DNA from: JAGMXM01 sp964458325
GTDB taxonomy: Bacteria > Verrucomicrobiota > Verrucomicrobiia > Limisphaerales > UBA1319
Direction: 5' to 3'
NCBI GenBank assembly: GCA_964458325.1
Contig: CAYWIM010000074.1
Span: 1-24,850 of the forward strand
Length of the DNA: 24,850 bases
The notes below the pieces were generated by a model. The model saw only the letters and a list, made by a program, of their open reading frames with translations. It ran no database searches and was not told the DNA's origin. Each line of letters begins with the position of its first letter. Position 1 is the first letter of the stretch. Positions 6,219-14,200 of this stretch are shown here, piece by piece. The translations under genes were made by a program, and so were the position numbers.

Positions 6219-8162
6219 ATGGCGCAGATTCTGCATCGCACGCTCGCCCAGCTGTTCGTGTCCGCATGGGCGATCTTCAACGCCTGCGGGGGCGACACAG
6301 GCAAGGCATGGGAGCACGGGCGCCTGAAAGCGGACCCGACGGGCCGGATATTGATCCACGAGGACGGGCGCCCGTTCTTCTGGATGGGGGATTCGTGCTG
6401 GGAGCTGATGCACCGCTCGACGCGCGAGGAGGTCGACCGCTACCTCGCCGATCGGGCAGCCAAGCGGTTCAACGTGATCCAGACCGTTGCCGTGGCCGAA
6501 TTCGGCGGAATCGACCAACCCAATCGCTACGGGCACCTTCCGTTCGAGAAGACCGAGATCTATCCGGACGGAGATATGGGGACGCCGCGGATTCGCCCTG
6601 GCCTCAACGACGATTACTGGGACCATGTCAACTACATCGTCGATCGCGCGGCGGAACACGGGATCTACGTGTGCTACGTGGTGACCTGGGCCACGCACGT
6701 TGCCGCCCGGCATGCGGTCGACGAGCACAATGCGAAAGCGTTCGGCTCGTTCATTGGACGCTCCATGAAGGAGAGGCCGAATGTGGTCTATATGCTGGGG
6801 TGCGACCGCGACGCAGAGGTGGGCGGGGTGGACTACCGGCGGGTGTGGCGCTGGATGGCTGAAGGCATTCGACAAGAAGATCCGAACCACCTGGTGAGCT
6901 ACCTGGCCAAGTATTACGACACGCGCCATTGGTTCGAGGGAGAGCGCTGGCTGGATTTCAACATGATTCAATATCGGGGCCCGTATGACGGTTGGGACAC
7001 GCTCAACCTGGTGGCTGCTGCCTATGCCCGAAGGCCGCCGATGCCGATCGTCAATGTCGAATGCAATCTCGATGGGGATCCTCACTACCACAAGGGGGAC
7101 TCGGTGGGCGCCGACCTTTGCCGGCGCGAGTTTTATTGGTATGTGTTCTCCGGCGCGTTTGGGCACACCTACGGCCATCTCTCACTCATCACCTGGTGGG
7201 ACCCCAAGCGCCCCTACAAGGTTTGGTTCACCGAGCCGACGCTGAGCTGGTCGGAGGCGCTGGACGCGCAGGGCGCCCGGGAAAAGGAATTCGCGCGCAA
7301 CCTCCTGGAATCGCGTCCGCTCCGCGATCGGATGCCGGATGCATCGCTGATCGCCTGGGGGCATAGCGACAAAGGAGATCACTTGGAGGCCTGCAGGGGT
7401 GTGGGCTACGCGTATGTTTATACGCCGGACGGGAAGAATTTCGCCGTCAACCTGGGCCGGATTTCCGGCGACGAAGTCCGCGCCTGGTGGTTCGATCCAC
7501 GCACCGGGGCGGCCGTGGAAATCGGCCGGTATCCCAACCGGGGCTCCCGCACGTTCGATCCGCCCGCCGAACCACGCCCGGGAAACGATTGGATTCTGGT
7601 CCTGGACGACGCCGCACGCAGCTATCCTCCGCCAGGATCAATCGACCATCCCCAAACCGCTGGCGTTGAGGATGAACAGATGAGGGCCCCCAGTTCGGCT
7701 GCCGCGGCGACTCCTGTGGCTGCCGGGCGGGAGCTGGTGGTAAACGGCAGCTTTGAAGACGGCGCGACCGGATGGATTCTGAATGGCGCCGAGCTCGCGC
7801 CAGACCCCAATACCCACGGCTCCACCGCACTTGCGATCAAGCAAGGAACCTGGAAATCGGCCGAACAGCGGATTCCAGCCGCGCCGAACCGCCGCTACGC
7901 CGTGTCCGTTCGCCTGCGCAGCGATCGATGCAATGCGCCCGTGGGCGTCGCGGCGATTTTCACCGATCGATTCGGCGCTGAACTGGGCCGGCGGCTGGTG
8001 ACACCCGCGGTGTGGGGCACGACAGCGGCAGCCATGCCCTACCGCATTCAAGCCCGGGCTCCTTCCGAAACCCGCTTCATGGATGTGCGGCTGTATTCAA
8101 ACGATGGCGGCGCCGGCCATGTGTTTTTCGATGAGATCAGTGTCGTCGATCTCGGCCCATAG
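6219..8162 (+). CDS. Exported DUF4038 glycoside hydrolase with collagen-binding-like and CBM-like domains
   Basis: The 647-residue protein is probably a secreted or lipid-anchored glycosidase of the apiosidase-like DUF4038 type (GH140 relatives). The ATG at 6219 is chosen because it starts a signal peptide ending in NAC (Cys23, a weak lipobox). Residues about 30-385 hold the TIM-barrel sequence (GRPFFWMGDSCWELMHR, YWDHVNYIVDRAAEHGIY, NVVYMLGCDRDAE, MPIVNVECNLDG, WYVFSGAFGHTYGH). Residues about 396-469 match the putative collagen-binding domain that usually follows (YVYTPDGKNFAVNLGRISG...WFDPRTG). Residues about 505-647 look like a CBM4/9-type jelly roll (LVVNGSFEDGATGWIL...VFFDEISVVDL). It is divergent from the sigma-54 activator. 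A 40-bp repeat shared with the DUF362 gene end lies inside the last domain (7943-7982). Its sugar substrate is not known. Confidence 0.88.
   Translation: MAQILHRTLAQLFVSAWAIFNACGGDTGKAWEHGRLKADPTGRILIHEDGRPFFWMGDSCWELMHRSTREEVDRYLADRAAKRFNVIQTVAVAEFGGIDQPNRYGHLPFEKTEIYPDGDMGTPRIRPGLNDDYWDHVNYIVDRAAEHGIYVCYVVTWATHVAARHAVDEHNAKAFGSFIGRSMKERPNVVYMLGCDRDAEVGGVDYRRVWRWMAEGIRQEDPNHLVSYLAKYYDTRHWFEGERWLDFNMIQYRGPYDGWDTLNLVAAAYARRPPMPIVNVECNLDGDPHYHKGDSVGADLCRREFYWYVFSGAFGHTYGHLSLITWWDPKRPYKVWFTEPTLSWSEALDAQGAREKEFARNLLESRPLRDRMPDASLIAWGHSDKGDHLEACRGVGYAYVYTPDGKNFAVNLGRISGDEVRAWWFDPRTGAAVEIGRYPNRGSRTFDPPAEPRPGNDWILVLDDAARSYPPPGSIDHPQTAGVEDEQMRAPSSAAAATPVAAGRELVVNGSFEDGATGWILNGAELAPDPNTHGSTALAIKQGTWKSAEQRIPAAPNRRYAVSVRLRSDRCNAPVGVAAIFTDRFGAELGRRLVTPAVWGTTAAAMPYRIQARAPSETRFMDVRLYSNDGGAGHVFFDEISVVDLGP
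7943..7982 (+). repeat. 40-bp dispersed repeat, copy 1 (inside the hydrolase CBM-like domain)
   Basis: This 40-bp stretch matches 15572-15611 at 38 of 40 positions in the same orientation, the two differences being at the 17th and 32nd bases. Here it codes for residues GVAAIFTDRFGAE of the hydrolase, in frame and apparently within the fold. The repeat family is not identified. Confidence 0.8.
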
Positions 8163-8180
8163 GATCTGTTCTCAGCCAAG

Positions 8181-8223
8181 GCAATGGGGTCACACATTAA
8201 CTGTCAATGTTTGACCCTATTGC
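8181..8223. repeat. Long hairpin between convergent genes (palindromic repeat or two-way terminator)
   Basis: GCAATGGGGTCA (8181-8192) pairs with TGACCCTATTGC (8212-8223) at 11 of 12 positions, and ACATT (8194-8198) pairs with AATGT (8206-8210) inside it, giving about 16 paired bases around a 7-base loop. It sits between the hydrolase stop (8162) and the antitoxin stop (8231), so it could end transcription from both sides. The GGGGTCA/TGACCC core resembles palindromes that accompany REP-associated (RAYT) transposases; no transposase is present here. Confidence 0.7.
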
Positions 8224-8230
8224 TTATTCG

Positions 8231-8518
8231 TTATCCTGCCGCAAACCGCAGCTTCAAGCCCAAGCTCGTCAGTACGGCATTGAGACTGGCGAGGCTGGGA
8301 TTCCCCCGGCGCGAAAGCTGACGGTAGAGGCTCTCGCGGTTCAAACCAGCGAGCTTCGCGGTGCGGCTCATCCCGCCTTGAGCGTCCACGACGTCTCGGA
8401 GGGCTTGGAGGAACTCTTCCGGCCCCTCGTCATAACATGCAGTGAGGTACTTCGCAGCCTGCTCTGGGTCGGACAGGTGGTCCTGAAGGACATTTTCAAA
8501 TTTCACAGCGGCTTTCAT
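8231..8518 (-). CDS. HigA-type antitoxin (HI1420-like addiction module antidote)
   Basis: This 95-residue helix-turn-helix protein has the layout of the HI1420-like antidote family: an N-terminal linker (FENVLQDHLSDPEQAAKYL), a short helical stretch (EEFLQALRDVVDAQGG) and a Cro-type HTH (MSRTAKLAGLNRESLYRQLS) followed by SLASLNAVLTSLGLKL. It should bind and neutralise the toxin encoded just upstream and repress the shared promoter. Its ATG lies three bases after the toxin stop, so the two are co-transcribed, toxin first, as in higBA loci. Since the toxin frame is broken, the antitoxin may now be an orphan, which would explain why the locus tolerates decay. The family is confident; the exact partner contacts are inferred. 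Confidence 0.9.
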   Translation of the reverse strand: MKAAVKFENVLQDHLSDPEQAAKYLTACYDEGPEEFLQALRDVVDAQGGMSRTAKLAGLNRESLYRQLSRRGNPSLASLNAVLTSLGLKLRFAAG

Positions 8519-8521
8519 GTG

Positions 8522-8861
8522 TCATTTCCTTTCGCGGCTCTCGTAATCACTCCAGTATTCCTGCGCCAGTCGGATATCCCTTTGCTGCGTTCGTTTGTCC
8601 CCGCCGCAAAGCAGGATTACCAGTGTGAACCCTTTCTGACCCAAATACACCCGGTAGCCGGGCCCGTAATCAACGCGCAGCTCGGATACGCCTCCACCTG
8701 CCCGGCTTGCAGTCGCCCATGTTTCCCTGACGGACGCGGCCAATGCGGGCCAGCACTCGCGCTACAGCGTTCGGGTCGCGCAACTCACGCAACCACTCAT
8801 CGAACGGCAGCCGGCCTTCACGCGTGCGATAGACCAGGACGGACCTGGGCTTTTTGTCCAT
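8522..8861 (-). pseudogene. HigB/RelE-type toxin gene with a single-base frameshift
   Basis: Two reading frames together spell one toxin of the HI1419-like RelE/HigB family. The first part (from the ATG at 8861) reads VYRTREGRLPFDEWLREL...GNMGDCKP, and the second part, in the next frame, reads GGGVSELRVDYGPGYRVYLGQ...LLCGGDKRTQQRDIRLAQEYW. Removing one base near 8699 joins them as KPGGGGVSEL, exactly the spacing of intact relatives, and gives a 112-residue protein of normal length. This RNase would cleave mRNA on the ribosome. As read, translation of the first frame continues only to 8670 and loses the conserved half. A real mutation that disarms the module, a sequencing error, or programmed frameshifting all remain possible; no slippery heptamer is seen at the site. 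Confidence 0.88.
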
Positions 8862-8867
8862 CGCTCA

Positions 8868-8895
8868 ATCGTAGCTTATATGCTACAGCTGTCAA
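8868..8895 (-). promoter_or_regulatory. Promoter and operator of the toxin-antitoxin module
   Basis: On the minus strand, TTGACA (8895-8890), a 16-base spacer and TACGAT (8873-8868) form a sigma-70-type promoter. The spacer region carries the inverted repeat GTAGC (8886-8882) / GCTAC (8875-8871), well placed for repression by the antitoxin. Only six bases separate the -10 hexamer from the toxin ATG, so transcription would begin at or next to the start codon and the mRNA would lack a ribosome-binding site. Confidence 0.65.
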
Positions 8896-8930
8896 CGTCC
8901 AGGACCGGCGAGAACCGCCGCACCACCCAG

Positions 8931-9383
8931 GTGCAAAAGGCGGTGGCGGCCGTGGATTTCTTCGCCAGCCTGAGCGGGGCATCCGAAGGCGAAAGGACGA
9001 GCATCGGAGTCATGGGTTACGCCGAAGGCGGGTTGATCGGCCTGTACGCGGCGGCGCTGGATACGCGGATCCGAGCCGCGCTTGTCAGCGGCTGCTTGGA
9101 CTCGCGCCAGCATGTCTGGCAGGAGCCGATCTGCCGCAATTTGTTTGGCCTGCTGGGCGATTTCGGCGATGCCGAGATCGCCGGCCTCATCGCCCCCCGT
9201 TGCCTGGTCATCGAGCATAGCCCGGCTCCCGCCGTGAATGGCCCGCCACCACCCCGATCCGGCCGGCTGGGCGCCGCGCCCGGCCGGATCGAGACGCCCG
9301 CCTTCCAAAGCGTGGCCATGGAACTGGAGCGCGCCCGGGGCCTGCTCGATGCCGGCAATCCGAACGCGCCCGGAAGGATTTCT
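8931..9383 (+). pseudogene. Fragment of an alpha/beta hydrolase (acetyl-esterase-like)
   Basis: One plus-strand frame encodes the C-terminal part of a dienelactone-hydrolase-like alpha/beta hydrolase: KAVAAVDFFASL, RTSIGVMGYAEGGLIGLYAAALDTRI, a middle part with VWQEPICRNLFGLLGDFGDAEIAGLIAPRCLVIEH, and a final helix (FQSVAMELERARGLLDAG). The nucleophile-elbow stretch reads GYAEGG, with Ala where Ser might be expected. No N-terminal half, signal peptide or start with a ribosome site is present: the homologous part begins about 35 bases from the toxin-antitoxin promoter, and past about 9383 the frame runs on without recognisable sequence. The gene seems to have been cut on its 5' side by arrival of the toxin-antitoxin module. 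Boundaries are approximate. Confidence 0.7.
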
Positions 9384-9470
9384 CGCAGAGGGGAAGCCCT
9401 GGTAGGCGGTGGGATGGCCTTACCGCCAGTCACGGCGGCTGGGAGGGTCATTTCGGGACGACAGCTTTCC

Positions 9471-9600
9471 GAAAACAGCTCCTTGGTTGTTTTCAGTCGC
9501 GGAAACAACGGGGCTTGCTGTTTTCACATGCTGGTCATTATGCAAATAACGGTTGCCGCTGTTTTCACCTGAGAGCATACTTCCGCCATGTCGAAAACAG
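9471..9600. promoter_or_regulatory. Five CTGTTTTC-like sites and promoter of the Fic gene
   Basis: GAAAACAG occurs at 9471-9478 and 9593-9600, its reverse complement CTGTTTTC at 9518-9525 and 9559-9566, and the near match TTGTTTTC at 9487-9494, all within 130 bases. The first and second sites face each other as an inverted pair. TTGCCG (9553-9558), a 17-base spacer and CATACT (9576-9581) form a plausible promoter with one site inside the spacer and the last site inside the first codons. The -10 hexamer ends six bases before the ATG (9588). The winged-helix C-terminus of the Fic protein is the obvious candidate binder, giving autorepression; this is inference. Confidence 0.55.
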
Positions 9601-10763
9601 GCCAAATGCCGGGGCAGCTGCTACCGAAGGGCGATCACTCGGCTTTTCTGCCGGCTCCGCTGCCCCCCGCACTGGAATGGACACCGCACTTGTTGCTGGC
9701 GCTCTCGGAGGCGGATCGGAAGATCGGCCAACTGGCCGGGGAAGGACGGCGGCTGCCAAATCCGCACCTGCTCCTGCGGCCGTTTGTCCGGCGCGAGGCG
9801 GTGCTATCCAGCCGCATCGAGGGGACGCAGGCCACGCTCGGCGAGTTGCTGGCGGCGGAGGCGGGTGCATCAGTGGACCGCAGCCCGGAGGATTTGCGTG
9901 AGGTCGGCAATTACGTCGTGGCGCTGGAATATGGCATCCCTCGGCTGTCCGATTTGCCGCTGTGCGTGCGCTTGGTGCGGGAACTTCATGAGAAGTTGAT
10001 GACGGGAGTGCGCGGAGGGCAGGCGGCACCGGGGAAGTTTCGGACCGTTCAAAACTGGATTGGCCGGCCCGGCTCGACTCCCGCGACGGCGCGCTTTGTG
10101 CCGCCACCGCCAGAGGAAGTGGAGAATTGTATCGCCGGGTGGGAGCGATTCCTGCACGAATCGGACCTGCCGCCGCTGGTGGTCGCCGCGCTGATGCACT
10201 ACCAGTTCGAGGCGATTCATCCGTTTCTGGACGGCAATGGCCGCGTGGGACGGCTTCTCGTCACACTGTTTCTTATGGAGCGCAAGATACTGCCTGCGCC
10301 GTTGCTCTACCTTTCCGCGTTCTTCGAGGCGTCGCGCCGGGATTACTACGAATTGCTCCTCGGGGTGAGCCAGCGCGGGGAGTGGAACGATTGGCTTCAG
10401 TATTTTCTGAACGGTGTCACCGTGATGTCGGAGGACGCCATCGGGCGGTCCGCGCGAATCGTCGCGCTGCTGGACGAATGGCGCGTCAAGGCAGCCGGTG
10501 GAAAAACCGACGCGCCGCTGAGACTGTTGGATTTACTGGCGGACAACCCATTTGTGACGGTGACAGGCGTGGCGGAGAAGCTTGACCTCGCGTTCACCAC
10601 CGCGCAGCGCGCCATCCGGCGGCTGGAGCAACTTGGGGTTCTGAAGCAGAAAGGCGAGGCGCAGCGCGGGCGCGTCTATTGCGCGCAGAGCATTCTGGAT
10701 GTGCTCGAGGAACCGGCCCGGTTGAATCGCTGGGAGGCGGCGCCAACCCCGCCGGCGGCTTGA
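9588..10763 (+). CDS. Fic family protein (AMP-transferase fold) with winged-helix C-terminus
   Basis: The 391-residue protein has the Fic motif HPFLDGNGRVGR with catalytic His211, so it should transfer AMP or a related group from a nucleotide to a protein hydroxyl. The N-terminal part carries the auto-inhibitory motif (S/T)xxxE(G/N) as SSRIEG (Ser74, Glu78, Gly79), marking it as a class II Fic protein held in check by its own helix. Residues about 60-100 match the Fic N-terminal domain, and about 305-375 form a winged helix (LLDLLADNPFVTVTGVAEKL...AQRAIRRLEQLGVL) likely to bind DNA. No separate antitoxin gene is nearby. The upstream region holds repeated CTGTTTTC sites, suggesting self-regulation. 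A six-base gap to the -10 hexamer suggests a leaderless transcript. Target protein unknown. Confidence 0.93.
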   Translation: MSKTGQMPGQLLPKGDHSAFLPAPLPPALEWTPHLLLALSEADRKIGQLAGEGRRLPNPHLLLRPFVRREAVLSSRIEGTQATLGELLAAEAGASVDRSPEDLREVGNYVVALEYGIPRLSDLPLCVRLVRELHEKLMTGVRGGQAAPGKFRTVQNWIGRPGSTPATARFVPPPPEEVENCIAGWERFLHESDLPPLVVAALMHYQFEAIHPFLDGNGRVGRLLVTLFLMERKILPAPLLYLSAFFEASRRDYYELLLGVSQRGEWNDWLQYFLNGVTVMSEDAIGRSARIVALLDEWRVKAAGGKTDAPLRLLDLLADNPFVTVTGVAEKLDLAFTTAQRAIRRLEQLGVLKQKGEAQRGRVYCAQSILDVLEEPARLNRWEAAPTPPAA

Positions 10764-10790
10764 CCCATCACCCCAACATCATCCATACTC

Positions 10791-10918
10791 CCGAAAGGGT
10801 CAGACCGGGGAAAAGTCGGCAGTCAATTGCAGAGCATTCTACGGTCTGACCCCGTCGATGGATGGGTCGGGCACAGGAAGCGGCCCTTTGTGTCATTCGT
10901 TATGACCGACCCCTTCTC
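10791..10918. repeat. Palindromic repeat, copy A (shorter form)
   Basis: This copy is bounded by GGGTCAGACCG (10797-10807) and its exact inverse CGGTCTGACCC (10842-10852), then continues for about 65 bases that match copy B (14830-15062) almost base for base. Compared with B it lacks 103 bases lying between two AAAAG(T/C)CGG motifs, as expected if it lost them by recombination between those short repeats. It lies just behind the Fic gene, in the same orientation as copy B. The sequence type resembles RAYT-linked palindromes. Confidence 0.85.
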
Positions 10919-11238
10919 CCTCCTCACGTGATGCAAGGCGATGGGGAAAAACAATTGGCATTCTGCATTGAATGGCCACACCCGGCCAGGCACACCGCGA
11001 ACATGTCGAATAAGCAAATTCCTATAAATGAGCTGAAATCCGGACCGGGAATGGTGAACCGCTGATTTTCCCTGATGGAAGCGGATGAGCTGGGGCGTGG
11101 GATGGCGCGCAGGGTACGCCGCGGCGAGGGCGGCCCATGAACTTGCTTCAAGGCATGGGAGAGAGGATGCCAGCTGTAGATGGCGAGGTCAAAAACCTTG
11201 ACATGCGGTGCTTGTGCGCGAAGATTCGGCACAACGCG
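10919..11238. other. Intergenic region before the lectin-lipase gene
   Basis: These 320 bases hold no recognisable gene. An ATG at 11137 is in frame with the lectin-lipase, but the residues it would add are not signal-peptide-like, so I do not use it. TTGACA at 11198-11203 could be a -35 element, with a poor -10 (AAGATT, 11221-11226) 17 bases on. Nothing else stands out. Confidence 0.5.
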
Positions 11239-14200
11239 ATGAGACTGACGCCCGTTTTTCTGCTGTCGGGTTTTGTATGTTGTCTCGGAAACGCTGCCGT
11301 GCTCCAGACGGCGTACTTCAATGGACACACATACCACTTGCTGGAGCGTTCCTTGTGGCCAGAGGCCGAGGCTGAGGCCGTTTACCTTGGCGGGCATTTG
11401 GCAACGATTGAATCGCAAACAGAAAACAACTTCGTGCTGGAGACTTTTGGCCCAACCGCAACGGCTCACTATCCGAACATGAACGTTTCGTTATGGATAG
11501 GTTTGTCGGATGCTCAGGAGGAGGGGCGCTTCGTGTGGGCGAGTGGTAGCTCCGCTTCGTTCTCGAATTGGGCATCAGGACAACCTCAAGGCGGCGTGTC
11601 AGATGAGGATTACGTCGGAATCTTTGTGACCTTCGGATCCCCCGGCAAATGGCATGATCTCGTGTCAGATTATCGTGCCGGAGACACACCTCTTGGAGTC
11701 GTCGAGATTGGCGGGGAGATTTCGAGTTCGACAATTCGCGTTTCGGCGCGCTCCGGGCCGTGGGATTACTCGGATGTGGCGAACGCTTCCTATAAGTACG
11801 GCGTTGATGACCATCAGAATCCCGCGGGAGTGAACGTGGCTGCGGGCGAGAGTGTTACGATTACAGCGGTGGGTTTTTGCGATGCTGATGGACTTGGTAG
11901 CTACTATGGGGACATTTCACCTGACGGATACTCCGGCGCGATCGCGAGCGCCCAAGTGGGGACTTCCGGCGAGCACTTCCCAAGCCTCTACACCCCGGAA
12001 TACTACCCCACCCCGCTGCTTTCGCTGATAGGTTGCTTTGCCAGCGCTGATGGGGTGTTGGTCTCGAATCCGTTTGAGGTGGGTTCAGGTCCGCTAACCG
12101 TCGAAGTTCCCAGCGGGGCCACTCGCCTGCAACTGGGAGTGAATGATGATATTTACTCGGACAATACCGGGGAATTCGTGGCAACAGTGGAAAGGAGCAT
12201 GAGGACGGCCACGCTGGAGATTCTTGGAGCCGCCACGGTGGCGGAGAATTCGACCAATCGTTATCAGTGCATGGTGAATTACCTGGGCGGCACTAGCAGC
12301 AATGTGAGTGCGTATGCGCAATGGAGCATGGTGGAAGACTGGGCGACTGCAGCGGGGTTTCGCTTCGAGAATGAGGCGAAGCTGGTGACGGGGCCGCTAT
12401 GCGCGGAGAGCACGAACATCACGATTCGAGCCAGCTACAGCGGGCTGACAACGAGCAGGGGGGTGATGGTAACGAATGTCCCGCCAGCGGTAACGCTCGG
12501 CCTGGCGGAGCATCCGGTGGCCGACGCAAAGAAGGCCGCCGGTGACTTGGGAGCGTTCCGGCAGGAGTACTACGGCGGCCAGACGGTGCGGCTCTCGGTC
12601 GCTGTGGAATGCGCCGAGAGCAGCGAATTGACGGTGCGATTCGAGGCGGCACGCGTCTCAGACATCAGCAGTACGGTCATGACCAATGAGGTGAGTGCGA
12701 GTTTTCCCGCAGGGAACACAACGACGAACATGGAATGGAACATCGCCGCAGGGATGAGCCCTGGATGGTATGCGTTCCGTGCGACGGCGAGAGAGTCGTG
12801 CAACACGAATGTGGTGGCGCAGCTCGCCTGGGGCCTGCCGGAGCTTCGCATCCACGTGTGCCGCGGGAATCCGGTGATTCTGGTCCACGGGATCAAAAGC
12901 AGCCCGGGGGATTGCTGGGGAAGCATGGAGCTGCTCTTGCAGGAGAGCAATGATCTGGCCACCGTGAGCTTCGATTACAGCGGGATGACAGATACCAGCG
13001 GGGAAGCTGCCAGGATCGAAAACATCGCAGCGGCGCTTGTCGGAAAGCAATCCAAAATACGAGACGCCGACGGGCTTGAAATTGACGGCAGCGACATTTG
13101 GGTCAACTCAGCCTGCTACACCACCCAGTATTTCGGGGTATCAAAGGTGGACGTCGTGGCCCACAGCATGGGGGGATTGGTGACGCGAGCCTACATGGCG
13201 GGTATGGCCAGGGACGGGAGCACGCCCGTTCCGTACGGAGGTGAGATTGACAAGATCGTAACGCTGGGGTCGCCCTTCTATGGTGGCTTGAACCGGCTGA
13301 CCGACGCGGGCGGGATGATCACAAGGTGGGCTGAGGGCATGTGGCCCAACGCGAGGGGGCTTCCAGCTCGTCAGGTCACGCAACTGGACTGGGGAAGCCA
13401 GTTTTTTTGGGATCTGCATACAATAGGAACTGGCTATGGAAGTCATCTGGCCGTGGCGGGAGACGTGTCGCTGTTTGCGCGGCACGACGGGGTGGTGGAT
13501 GCAGCGAGTGCGTGCGCGGTGAATCTGACTGGCGGAACGCGCGTGGCAAGTGGTTTTGGGCACACAGCTCTGTTCGGCTTCCCTATCGCGAGCCCGCCGA
13601 CTCCGCCGGAGTATCTGGCAGGCGCTGTACCTCACGCGCCGTATTTTCTCACTACGCAATTTCTCACCGGCACCGCGTTGAGCCACGGAGATGAATTCGT
13701 CGCCGCCTGGCGGGACAAGAGCCACTTCATGATCGTGGCCACGAATGCGACGGGAGAGCGCATTCCATGCTGGTTCAGGTTGCTGGACGAAAACAATCAA
13801 GAGGTCAAGGCGGCGCTGAGCCACGCTTGGCATTGGGAGTCCCACATCCACGGCTACGTAAGACGTTTGCAGGGCAGTTTCCGACTGGAAGCGATTCCGG
13901 TGCATCCATATGTGACCCAGTATGCGCCCGCGTTCCGTCCCGTGTCGTTGGACGGGAACCATGTTGAGTTCATTGAACTCCGGCTGGAGCGAGGTGCGGA
14001 TTCCGATGCCGATGACATGCCGGACGGTTATGAGCAGAGGTTCTTCGGCAATCTGAGCCAAGGGCCGGCCGACGATACAGATCACGACGGGGTGAACAAC
14101 TATTGGGAGATGGCGATGGGGACGGATCCGGCGGACAAGACGTCGTGCTTCAAGATTGCCGGCAGTTCCGTGGAGAGCGCTGGTGGTGGTCAGCCGTCGC

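Noticed and set aside
8207..9220. Plus-strand open frame of 337 codons across the toxin-antitoxin module
   Set aside because: It runs antisense to the toxin and antitoxin genes and then out of frame over the hydrolase remnant.
11137..11238. Upstream ATG at 11137 as start of the lectin-lipase gene
   Set aside because: It would put 34 charged residues before the signal peptide; the ATG at 11239 gives a normal export signal.
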